The notes under the pieces: model-generated
The model's database searches: none
What the model was told of the DNA's origin: nothing
The model's input: the letters and a program-made list of their open reading frames with translations, nothing else
Shown here: in pieces, positions 39,847 to 49,319 of the stretch
How positions within the stretch are numbered: position 1 is the first letter of the stretch
Layout: each line of letters begins with the position of its first letter
Made by a program: the position numbers and the translations under genes
DNA from: Nitrosomonas communis
GTDB taxonomy: Bacteria; Pseudomonadota; Gammaproteobacteria; Burkholderiales; Nitrosomonadaceae
Assembly: GCF_024102715.1 (NCBI RefSeq)
Contig: NZ_JAGFJM010000005.1
Location: forward strand, 20,279 to 84,278
Direction of reading: 5' to 3'
DNA: 64,000 nucleotides

Positions 39847-40469
39847 CCACCCTACCCAATAGGAAGGTGCTGAAAAAAGGAAATTACAGTGCTCCCGTAC
39901 ATCGAACTAAAGTTTTCTAAAAATATGTGCGATAACTCGGGCAATCCTTTCATTTAAGATAGGAGGCTGTCTTTTCTTGAATTCAGGATAAATGAGAGTG
40001 CTCATAAGTCTGCTCCTAATTCTCAATAATAAGAGAGTCAGATCACATCGTCACTTTTCGAAGCTAATAATAAAAATGTATGTATTTGCATTATTGCCAA
40101 CTTATTTGCTATCCCATAACGTAAGCATGCAACAACGCTCAATTGGTTTGGTCCGTTGCTTTTGCTTGGTTTCAGGGATGAGGTAGTATATTGAAATTAA
40201 ATATCAGGTTACTATGGCCTTAGTTGCTTGGATTATTTGTAAACATTTGTGAGCCAGGGCAAACAGGATGTGGCACGAGCCAATATTGAGCATCCATCGC
40301 AGAAGCTGGAGTTGGAGCTGTTTACCTTCATGAAGTGATCGCAGGCAGGGTAAGGATCAATTGAGAGGTGTGATGATGTGTTCACGTTTTGGTGACGTTC
40401 TCCTGTAAGCGCTTTTTTGTGGTGCCACATGCAGCATCAAACTGATGCTGCATGGGAGGGTAGTCAAGC
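39847..40469. other. 623-base intergenic stretch
   Basis: AT-rich and without a convincing gene. A short open frame near 40248-40336 ends ELELFTFMK but has no start and may be a remnant. The hairpins near 40419-40453 close the region next to the stop of the leftward secreted-protein gene. Confidence 0.4.
40429..40453 (-). terminator. Perfect 10-base hairpin after the secreted repeat protein gene
   Basis: ATGCAGCATC (40429-40438) pairs fully with GATGCTGCAT (40444-40453) around a five-base loop, 17 bases past the stop of the leftward gene. A small second palindrome (GTGGTGCCAC) abuts it. No T tract follows on the minus strand, so termination efficiency is uncertain. Confidence 0.5.
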
Positions 40470-42161
40470 TTATTGGATTGTCGGGAGAAGGTTAATTCCA
40501 ATTTTGTATTCGCCGGCGGGGGGGCTGTTTAGCTTTATTTCCCATTTTGTAATGCCAGAAGTCATCCCGTAAAAGCCTCCCAATATACCCTTGCAGCGGA
40601 AATCATCAGGGTCAGGACGTGCCATTGAGGGAGATGGACAGCCGGTATAAATCCTAAGTACTGATCGTCCAGCTTCAGGCAAACTATAAGCTTGCTGCCA
40701 AATTTTCCCATCACTCGTTGTCAGCTTGAAGACAACCGCATCCGGAGAGGGGTTTGCATAGCTACTGGTGATTTCAAGGTTGAAACCCAACCCCAGGCCA
40801 CTTGGCGGCGTTTCTGAGACAATGGAAAGACTATCTTCCACTCCGCCTTCTGAGCCAATTTCTGCAACAATCCCATCAGCAGCAAAGCTGAGTTCCAGCC
40901 ACTGAGCCTGGCCAGTGGCCTCAAATGCGCTGTCCGCATTTACTAAAGAAGCTTCCATGATATCAATACTGCTCAGCAAGACAGTGTGTGCTCCTTGCTC
41001 AAGATTATTGAATGAGAGTTCCCACGCTTTGATTCGGCTGAGGTCAAAGCTGCCAGGTGGTCCCCAGGCTGCCATCGTCCAGCCTTTCCCTTGGGGATCA
41101 AGTGAAAATCGGTATGGCACCACGACATCGCCAGCCGGTGTCTGATGACTCAAGATAGTTTTTCTAACGACATCCAGTGGTTTTCCTTGTTGCCAGATGC
41201 TGCCATCCTGCATGGTCAGACTCATGATCAGTGCGTTTGGATCCAGATTCAGACCGGCATCCACTAAAACCACGATTTGTCCGCGATTGTTAGTTGTCAA
41301 ATCGAAATGGATCTGTGCTTCCTTACGCAAAGATACGGTTTCCCACGGATCGCCTTCCGATCGATAGACCGCCCTTACAAATCCATATGGATTGTAATAA
41401 TGTGGATGTTTACGCACATGATATAGCCAATGGGTATCGCCATCTGTTGGATTCCAGTCAGTATGGCGGAACAGGATACTTCCATCCCCAGCAAAAAAAT
41501 TTACTCCGAATGGCTCAGCAACGCTTGTATTTTCTGGTGTGTCGTAGTTTCCCTTTATATACATGGTATGAAAGTTAATGTGGCTATTGCCAGGAGGCAA
41601 GTCCACTAGGATAATTTCCCATGAAACAACTTTACCGAGATCGAACACTCCCTGATGCCCCCACTCAGCGCGGGCGAATGAGCCTTCCTTAACAGGGAAC
41701 GCTCCTGCTTGCCATACATTGTTTGCCATTACTTTAGGCTGGTCCCAAATGCTGCCATCCTGCATGATCAGGCGCAGCACGACACTGATATAGGGATTGC
41801 TCGTTGCATACTCTGGACGAGCTACAAGCTGTATTTCCTGAGTTCCTCGCAGATCGAACTGCTCCCCGGCATGGCTTTTTATCGAAACGGTTTCCCAAGG
41901 ATCATTTCCGATAACGAAGCTGCCGGCAACATATGTTCCCAAGAATTCCAAATTATAGAGATCGGTGCCGTTGTTGTTACTCCCAATTTCAATGGCTCCC
42001 CAGTATGTATTTCCATCAGCTGGATTCCAGTCATTTTGCAGAAATAATACTGAATCCGTTGAATCAAAGCGCTTAAGAATTTTCAGTGTAGTCGCTTGCG
42101 CAGGTAAGGCAAGGGCTAAACTTAAGGCTACAATCAAAAAGCGAATCAGCGAGATAACCAT
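40470..42161 (-). CDS. Secreted protein with internal beta-rich repeats, function unknown
   Basis: A 563-residue exported protein. The ATG at 42161 has GGAG upstream and starts a signal peptide (MVISLIRFLIVALSLALALP, cut near AQA). Two long repeats of about 185-190 residues share DWNPxDGxTxW (near 44 and 235), DPWETVSI/L (near 87 and 272), MQDGSIW (near 133 and 317) and FDL...WE (near 173 and 372). A third, shorter copy keeps SDGKIWQQ and ITKWEIKL near the C-terminus. The pattern suggests tandem jelly-roll or carbohydrate-binding modules, but I recognise no named family. A GH114 glycosidase lies 800 bases away on the other strand. Confidence 0.75.
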   Translation of the reverse strand: MVISLIRFLIVALSLALALPAQATTLKILKRFDSTDSVLFLQNDWNPADGNTYWGAIEIGSNNNGTDLYNLEFLGTYVAGSFVIGNDPWETVSIKSHAGEQFDLRGTQEIQLVARPEYATSNPYISVVLRLIMQDGSIWDQPKVMANNVWQAGAFPVKEGSFARAEWGHQGVFDLGKVVSWEIILVDLPPGNSHINFHTMYIKGNYDTPENTSVAEPFGVNFFAGDGSILFRHTDWNPTDGDTHWLYHVRKHPHYYNPYGFVRAVYRSEGDPWETVSLRKEAQIHFDLTTNNRGQIVVLVDAGLNLDPNALIMSLTMQDGSIWQQGKPLDVVRKTILSHQTPAGDVVVPYRFSLDPQGKGWTMAAWGPPGSFDLSRIKAWELSFNNLEQGAHTVLLSSIDIMEASLVNADSAFEATGQAQWLELSFAADGIVAEIGSEGGVEDSLSIVSETPPSGLGLGFNLEITSSYANPSPDAVVFKLTTSDGKIWQQAYSLPEAGRSVLRIYTGCPSPSMARPDPDDFRCKGILGGFYGMTSGITKWEIKLNSPPAGEYKIGINLLPTIQ

Positions 42162-42176
42162 ATCTTGTTGCTCCAA

Positions 42177-42958
42177 AAGTTTGAATAGAAGAAAGATTCC
42201 AATCTGTTTCGAGAAACTTACCAGATTTGTAAGTTATTGAACCGGCAGGATGGTTTTTGTATCACGTAATTAAAATTTTTTATAAAAAAATTGACGCATG
42301 CATAATACTTAAGATGCTGCTGATTTCAGCAGCACTGGATCGGATCAGAAAATACTCTTTATGGAAGAAAATTAATATAAGCAAAATGCTTATTTTGCAA
42401 TTTGAATAATGCTTAAGTAATAAATCTAAAAATTCTGCAAATTGATGGAATAGTACTAAGGTGGTTCAATAGATCCGGACAGCCCAGCTAAGTATTAATG
42501 ATCTTCGCTGGGGTAAACAGTGGTCACATGAAAGTAATGCCCAAAGGAGTTCAAGCTGGTCGCTGTCAGGTTTGTTTCCGGATCAGGGAGATACGAAGGC
42601 AGAAGTGACATGCAATCTGGAATTTAATGCTAAATATGCCGGGATGCTGAATAAAAAAGTACTTAGGTGGATGATGACGGGCAATCATTCCAGTAATCTG
42701 AATACAAAGGCACGACTTGTTGAGCGTGTGAGGCTGAGTTCTCGTTGGCATGGCATTCTGTTAGGCTTAGGACTGGAATTCGAGTCAATACTCAATTACG
42801 ATAAAGTACGCCAATGATAAAATTGGTAAGCGTTAATCTAGCGGCATACCTACCCTCTCTTATTCAATGCGGTAATCGCCATCAGGGTATATTTGTTGCG
42901 ATGATGATTATAAAAACATGACCATTACCATAATGTTCACCATACAACGGGAGTGAAG
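42177..42958. other. Intergenic stretch with a start-less open frame (42473-42817)
   Basis: Between the divergent secreted protein and GH114 genes. From 42473 to 42817 a plus-strand frame of 114 codons stays open (INDLRWGKQWSHESNA ... LLGLGLEFESILNYDKV) but has no ATG near its beginning; the first start-like codon is a TTG at 42572. It may be the tail of a decayed gene. The first 290 bases are AT-rich and would hold the promoter of the leftward gene. No family is recognised. Confidence 0.4.
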
Positions 42959-43744
42959 ATGAAAAAGTGCCACTTATTTTTACTCTATCTGCTAATGATA
43001 CCGGCAGGCCTGCTAGCACAAACGAAGGGCCCGTATAGGCCGGTTCCGGGTACCAGCTGGCAATATCAACTCTCGGGCACTGTCAATACCGCTTACAATG
43101 TCGCAGCGTACAATATTGATTTGTTCGACTCTTCCCAGAGTTTGATCAACAAGCTGCAGGCAGAGGGTAAAAAAGTGATCTGTTATTTCAGTGCGGGTAG
43201 CTGGGAAGACTGGCGGCAGGATGCTACGCAGTTTCCGCCTGAAGTCCTGGGCAGCAAGAATGGCTGGCCAGGTGAGCTATGGCTGGACATCCGGCACGAA
43301 GCGGTGAGAAACATTATGAGGAATAGAATACAGCTTGCAAAAGACAAGGGTTGTGATGCCGTGGAGCCGGACAATGTGGATGGGTATAGCAACCGGACGG
43401 GTTTCCCGCTGACGTACCAAATTCAGTTAAATTACAACCGGTTTTTGGCTAATAAAGCGCATGCGGCAGGACTTGGCGTGGCATTGAAAAATAATGTGGA
43501 ACAGGTCAGAGATTTAGTCGATTACTTCGACTTTGCAATAAATGAGGAATGTCACCAATATAGGGAGTGCAACACACTCAAACCGTTTATTGATCAAAAC
43601 AAAGCGGTGTTTAATGTCGAATATCAGAAAGGCAAGCGAAGTAAAGTGTGTGCTGAATCTGCCACGCTTGGTTTGAGTACTGTCTTTCTTCCCTTGGCGC
43701 TGGATGATTCATTTCGCGATAGCTGTATAAAGAGGTCAGAGTAA
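42959..43744 (+). CDS. Secreted GH114-type glycoside hydrolase (endo-alpha-1,4-polygalactosaminidase family)
   Basis: Exported TIM-barrel protein of 261 aa with a signal peptide ending near GLLAQ. Family segments are in order: GTSWQYQLSGTVNT, VICYFSAGSWEDWR, WPGELWLDIRHEAV, GCDAVEPDNVDGY (acidic catalytic region), and DFAINEECHQY. GH114 members cut galactosaminogalactan-like or Pel-like polymers, or act in exopolysaccharide systems; the substrate here is unknown. The ATG has GGGAG five bases upstream. No exopolysaccharide operon is adjacent. Its stop codon lies inside a terminator hairpin. Confidence 0.88.
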   Translation: MKKCHLFLLYLLMIPAGLLAQTKGPYRPVPGTSWQYQLSGTVNTAYNVAAYNIDLFDSSQSLINKLQAEGKKVICYFSAGSWEDWRQDATQFPPEVLGSKNGWPGELWLDIRHEAVRNIMRNRIQLAKDKGCDAVEPDNVDGYSNRTGFPLTYQIQLNYNRFLANKAHAAGLGVALKNNVEQVRDLVDYFDFAINEECHQYRECNTLKPFIDQNKAVFNVEYQKGKRSKVCAESATLGLSTVFLPLALDDSFRDSCIKRSE

Positions 43745-43775
43745 AGTCAGGCTATACTCTGACCCAAGTTTTTTT
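43734..43775 (+). terminator. Rho-independent terminator overlapping the GH114 stop codon
   Basis: Ten-base perfect stem (GGTCAGAGTA at 43734-43743, TACTCTGACC at 43755-43764) followed by a seven-T run. The stop TAA (43742-43744) is at the top of the 5' arm, so a ribosome finishing the gene would cover the stem. Confidence 0.88.
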
Positions 43776-43789
43776 GTGTAAACTGCTTA

Positions 43790-44140
43790 TTAATAACTGC
43801 TGTTTGTATTATCTTCAGCTTTTTCTTTTAGCGCGCTACCGGTTTCTTCCGTTTTTTCTGCGGCATCTTCAAGGGTTTTGTCCATGGCATCTTTCAAGCT
43901 TGCTGCCGTTTCATCTATTTTTTCACCAGCCTGTTCAGCAGGGCCTTTGGAAGAATCAACAAATTCTTCAATTTTTTTAGCAGCCTTTTCAGTAGTTTCC
44001 TCGATGGCTTTTTTACTGCTTTCTATAGACTCGTCTATTTTTTTGCCCATTTGCTCGGCAGTACCCTCTTGTTTAGAGCAACCTGTAAAAAGAAAGGCTA
44101 GAAAAACCAGGGATAGCGATAACATTAGTTTGTTCATCAT
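43790..44140 (-). CDS. Small helical lipoprotein
   Basis: A 116-residue lipoprotein with a lipobox ending FTGC (Cys about 21). The mature part is almost entirely charged and helical with a repeating pattern of about 11-13 residues (KKIDESIESSKKAIEE; KKIEEFVDSSKGPAEQ; EKIDETAASLKDAMDK), like LEA/YtxH-type amphipathic helices. It may sit along the membrane or bind the envelope; no function is known. The ATG has a strong AGGAGGT site. It converges with the GH114 gene. Confidence 0.8.
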   Translation of the reverse strand: MMNKLMLSLSLVFLAFLFTGCSKQEGTAEQMGKKIDESIESSKKAIEETTEKAAKKIEEFVDSSKGPAEQAGEKIDETAASLKDAMDKTLEDAAEKTEETGSALKEKAEDNTNSSY

Positions 44141-44309
44141 ATACCTCCTATAAAAATGAATAGAATGGGGTCTTCTGAGGTGCTACTAGAGAACCTCTGA
44201 ACCACTTAAAAGTTTATATTGGATGAAGCACATTCGTCCAGCGGTTCCATTCAGCCGACGCCAGAAAACAACGCGGCTGAGTGGCAGTCGATGTATTTGC
44301 GTTTCCTGG

Positions 44310-44999
44310 TCACTTATTTTTATCTTGCTTGGATTGTTCGGCAACTCCCGTCAAAACGCCAGTGGCAATTTTATGCAGCAGATCAGCTGTCACTTGAGCT
44401 AGTTGCACACCTGCCTCTAACTGGGTGTGTCCGACAGATGATATCTGCTGGGTAAAAGTGGCCAGCGTTTCTTTTAACTGGGCGCCGATCGCTGTGCCAT
44501 TGCGTTTCGCATGACTGAGCAGATCATTGAATGTTTCAGCAATTACTCCTTTAGCAGCAGTTGAGGTATGTTGCAGTATATCCAGAAACAAGCTTTCCAG
44601 GGTTTCGAGATCAGCACGCGTTTTGGTGAGCTCCTCACTGGAAAATTGCTGAGCTTTTCCGGCTGCTTCCTCCAATGCCAGTTTGGAGGCTTCGGCGACT
44701 TGCGCGAAGGCGGTGTCCAGGCCGGAAACCGCATGGATAATCTGTGCTTGAGCGACATGCGATTGTTCTGATGCTTGCTCCAGTTTCTGCTGTGTTCCAT
44801 CATGCACGCCTTGCATCACTGCGGTAGCAATCCGGCCAATAGACTGAGGGTCTAGGCTTTTTGCATGCATGGCTTTGAGTGTCAATTGCCGTATAGTTTC
44901 CTTGACATCACCGCCATGCGTGATGGCTTCACGCACATCGGCTTCGAGTTTTGCCATTTCTTCCTGCTTATGAACCGTGCTATTCGTTACGTTTTGCAT
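44310..44999 (-). CDS. Helical coiled-coil protein, DUF6781-like
   Basis: A cytoplasmic protein of 229 residues without signal or membrane segment, rich in Ala, Gln and Glu. A short N-terminal part (EADVREAITHGGDVKETIRQ) is followed by long amphipathic helices. It resembles proteobacterial hypothetical proteins grouped as DUF6781 and some phasin-like proteins; I am unsure of the match. GGAGGGT precedes the ATG. It lies 42 bases downstream of serS on the same strand. Confidence 0.65.
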   Translation of the reverse strand: MQNVTNSTVHKQEEMAKLEADVREAITHGGDVKETIRQLTLKAMHAKSLDPQSIGRIATAVMQGVHDGTQQKLEQASEQSHVAQAQIIHAVSGLDTAFAQVAEASKLALEEAAGKAQQFSSEELTKTRADLETLESLFLDILQHTSTAAKGVIAETFNDLLSHAKRNGTAIGAQLKETLATFTQQISSVGHTQLEAGVQLAQVTADLLHKIATGVLTGVAEQSKQDKNK

Positions 45000-45041
45000 T
45001 TCAAATACCCTCCGGAGTTAGAGTAATGTGTCACATCAGGC

Positions 45042-46701
<1,660 letters not shown>

Positions 46702-47229
46702 TCAAGTTCCCTCAAATGTACATAACGCGAAGACTTTCTGCCCTTGTTTTTCCAGACGTGCTCTTCCACCAACATCAGGCAAGTCGATTACAAAGCAGCA
46801 TTCGATGATTTCTCCACCCATCTCCTGGATCAATCTGGCAGCTGCCTCCATGGTGCCGCCTGTGGCAATGAGATCGTCCACCAGTAAAATCCGTTCTCCT
46901 CGCTGGATTGCATCGACATGAATCTCAATCCGGTCACTGCCGTATTCTAATTGATATTCACAGCCGATCGTCTCGGCAGGTAGTTTGCCTGGCTTGCGTA
47001 TCGGCACAAAGCCACACCCCAGTGCATAGGCAACGGGAGCACCAATGATGAATCCGCGTGACTCGATAGCGACCACTTTGTCAACCTTGGTCGTCCGGTA
47101 GCGCTCGATGATTTCCTGAATGATGGTGCGCAAACCAATGGGATCTTTCAGCAGTGTGGTAATGTCACGAAACATAATCCCTTCGTGGGGATAATGAGGA
47201 ATGGTGCGTATACGGGATTTAATAAGCAT
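46702..47229 (-). CDS. apt: Adenine phosphoribosyltransferase
   Basis: Salvages adenine to AMP using PRPP. The ATG at 47229 gives 175 aa; an upstream TTG would add five residues. The PRPP-binding motif is VLLVDDLIATGGTMEAA-like (ILLVDDLIATGGTMEAA), and the N-terminus HYPHEGIMFRDITTLLKD and IESRGFIIGAPVA are characteristic. Confidence 0.96.
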   Translation of the reverse strand: MLIKSRIRTIPHYPHEGIMFRDITTLLKDPIGLRTIIQEIIERYRTTKVDKVVAIESRGFIIGAPVAYALGCGFVPIRKPGKLPAETIGCEYQLEYGSDRIEIHVDAIQRGERILLVDDLIATGGTMEAAARLIQEMGGEIIECCFVIDLPDVGGRARLEKQGQKVFALCTFEGT

Positions 47230-47580
47230 AACGAGTTGTTCCAATCAAAAATCAATCGGGCCCAGTAAAGTTGAAATTTTTGTGACCATCTTAGCCTATT
47301 TTGTGCCAATCTGGCGGTATGTTGAGTTTGATATCAGGAAATCATCAACAAAAACTGAGCCGGTTTATAGCGGCTGGTTTAAGCGGCTCATCCTGATGTA
47401 TATTTGAGTTACCGTTCACATGTCAAGCGTTCTCTGTTTTGCAAATCAAGTCAGAGAAGCCTGCCAATTAGGGTGTATTGTGCTCAGCATGATGCAAAAC
47501 GGTGTTTACTGGCCTTACAGGAATAAGCAAAAATAAAATTTCGGTTCCATCAATCTGATTTGACTTAGGAGGGAACACAG
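47230..47580. other. Divergent intergenic region, apt / DUF488
   Basis: About 350 bases between divergent genes. A 68-codon frame at 47201-47407 overlaps apt and looks accidental. A strong ribosome site (AGGAGGG) marks the right end for the DUF488 gene. Nothing else is evident. Confidence 0.4.
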
Positions 47581-47967
47581 ATGACGATCAGGATTGTGCG
47601 ATTAGGGAATCCTCGAGAGGAGGAAGAAGGTATACGAATTGGGACCGTTCGCCGTCCGCCCAGAGGGGTACGGAAAGAAGACTATGCTGCCAAGAATATT
47701 TACGATGTCTGGTTCCCCAATCTTTCTCCAAGTGAGAGTTTGCTGAGAGAAATCAAAGAAATGGATGATCGTGATTCGTGGCCGCTGTTTAAACGAAAAT
47801 TTCTAGCCGAGATGAATACGCCTCAGGCAAGTAAAGATCTTGACCTCCTTGCTGCACTTTCTCACCATACGAACCTGTCCATTGGTTGTTACTGTAAAGA
47901 TGAAAGTCGTTGTCACAGATCAATTCTGCGTGAATTGCTGGTGAAGCGCGGGGCGGACATTCACTAA
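47581..47967 (+). CDS. DUF488-family protein
   Basis: 128 residues with the DUF488 layout: IRIGTVRRPPRGVRKEDYA, then YDVWFPNLSPS, and the C-terminal LSIGCYCKDESRCHRSILRE with paired Cys and His. Family members are small proteins of unknown biochemical role, sometimes linked to stress or nucleic acid contexts. A strong AGGAGGG site lies seven bases before the ATG. It appears to stand alone. Confidence 0.85.
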   Translation: MTIRIVRLGNPREEEEGIRIGTVRRPPRGVRKEDYAAKNIYDVWFPNLSPSESLLREIKEMDDRDSWPLFKRKFLAEMNTPQASKDLDLLAALSHHTNLSIGCYCKDESRCHRSILRELLVKRGADIH

Positions 47968-48117
47968 TAACGAGGTGATGGAGTAATTGACAGCTCCTTG
48001 GCCACTTAACGGCTGCAGCTTTATGCTGAGCAAACAGGAAGCGCGGTAGACCTTTCTGTTTGCAAGGCGGTAGTTTTATGGCAAATGTTGCAACTCTTTT
48101 TCTACCTTGGCTTGGTT

Positions 48118-48597
48118 TTAATAAAAAGTCTTGTCTGATTTGGCAGACCAGCTTGAAAATACCTTTAGTGCTTCAGATCGTAGCAGCTGTTTCATTGGGA
48201 GCTTGCGTTGTTGCTGATCTGACATGATTTCTTCATAAATGAAATGATCATCGAATCCGATCTGGGCCGCATCACTCCGGGTGCAGGCATAAAATACTTT
48301 CTCTGGACGAGCCCAGTAAATTGCACCGAGGCACATCGGGCAGGGCTCGCAGGAAGTATAGAGTTGGCAGCCATCAAGCTGGAAAGCGCCTAAATGCTGA
48401 CAAGCATCCCGTATTGCGACGATTTCAGCATGGGCGGTAGGATCGTTTGTGGAGATTACTTTATTATGGCCTCTGCCAATAATCATGTTGTTTTTGACAA
48501 TCACGCAACCAAACGGTCCACCCTCGTTATTGATCATTCCATGGGATGAAAGGCTAATGGCTTCCAGCATAAATTGTTCTTGTGGTGTTTTATTCAT
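48118..48597 (-). CDS. Nucleoside/guanine deaminase (CMP/dCMP deaminase fold)
   Basis: Zinc-dependent deaminase of 159 aa. The zinc and catalytic residues are in THAEIVAIR-type HAEIVAIRDAC (His, Glu) and TSCEPCPMCLGAIYWA (two Cys). The downstream FDDHFIYEEI resembles GuaD-type guanine deaminases more than TadA, which has a different C-terminus. A role in purine salvage is likely; apt lies nearby, though on a separate transcript. Confidence 0.85.
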   Translation of the reverse strand: MNKTPQEQFMLEAISLSSHGMINNEGGPFGCVIVKNNMIIGRGHNKVISTNDPTAHAEIVAIRDACQHLGAFQLDGCQLYTSCEPCPMCLGAIYWARPEKVFYACTRSDAAQIGFDDHFIYEEIMSDQQQRKLPMKQLLRSEALKVFSSWSAKSDKTFY

Positions 48598-48680
48598 GAA
48601 GAACTCTTATTTCTGCCCGTTTGGTTCGATGTGGCGTTAATTCGTCAATTTGTTTAGATAGCGGTGTCACGTAACTTACG

Positions 48681-49265
48681 CTACCAATAACGTACGTGCC
48701 CAGTATCAAGATGGACAAAGTTGGAATCCGGATAATAGCCAACACCACCTACTTTTAACGATAAGGCAGCTTTTCTCAAATCGGCCAGGGAAAATTCAGG
48801 CAACCGAATGTCAATTGCCTTGCCCTGCATATGTAAGCTCTGTTTTGCTACGCCATGATTGTGCAGGGCGAGCATGCGATTGGTTTCGGGTGACCGATAG
48901 CCAGAAATGACTTGGAATTCCTTCCTTGCGCCCATCCGGCGATGCAGCAGTTGCATCAGGTCTAGTAACCGGAGATCGATTGCATGCGTTTTCCCTGTGC
49001 GGTGATCGCGCAATACTTTTTCAATTTCTCTTAGTGCGCCTGGAATATAGCGGCCTTTTTCCCAGTAAACAGATTTGACTTTTTCACCAGTATGTAAGTT
49101 ATGCAAAGCTAATTGCTTTATTGTGGTTCTTGGGTTGCTGGCATACGCTGCTGGTAGCGCTAGCAGCGTACAGGTGCTTAGCCCTGCTTTAATAAGAAAG
49201 CGCCGGCTAGCACCCAGTTTTGTTAGTTGAGGGTCATCATGGTCACTAGGTTTTTGTAAAAACAT
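48681..49265 (-). CDS. mepK: MepK-like murein endopeptidase (DUF882, YcbK family), Tat-exported
   Basis: A 194-residue periplasmic zinc peptidase that in E. coli cleaves 3-3 crosslinks in peptidoglycan. A twin-arginine signal SRRFLIKAGLST is seen near 20-31. The M15-like core is VISGYRSPETNRML, SLHMQGKAIDIRL (His and Asp ligands) and FVHLDTGHVRYW (final His). The gene lies 54 bases downstream of an LdtD-type L,D-transpeptidase, as in E. coli (ycbB-ycbK), so maker and cutter of 3-3 links are co-encoded. Confidence 0.88.
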   Translation of the reverse strand: MFLQKPSDHDDPQLTKLGASRRFLIKAGLSTCTLLALPAAYASNPRTTIKQLALHNLHTGEKVKSVYWEKGRYIPGALREIEKVLRDHRTGKTHAIDLRLLDLMQLLHRRMGARKEFQVISGYRSPETNRMLALHNHGVAKQSLHMQGKAIDIRLPEFSLADLRKAALSLKVGGVGYYPDSNFVHLDTGHVRYW

Positions 49266-49319
49266 TCCGAGTCCTCCAGTACGATATCAAGAATTTATAC
49301 TTGAAATGAATAATATCGC

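Noticed and set aside
39992-40186. 64-codon frame in the gap after fhs
   Set aside because: AT-rich, no ribosome site, no recognisable motif; likely chance.
47201-47407. 68-codon frame antisense to the apt start
   Set aside because: It overlaps apt, lacks a ribosome site, and shows no protein-like motif.
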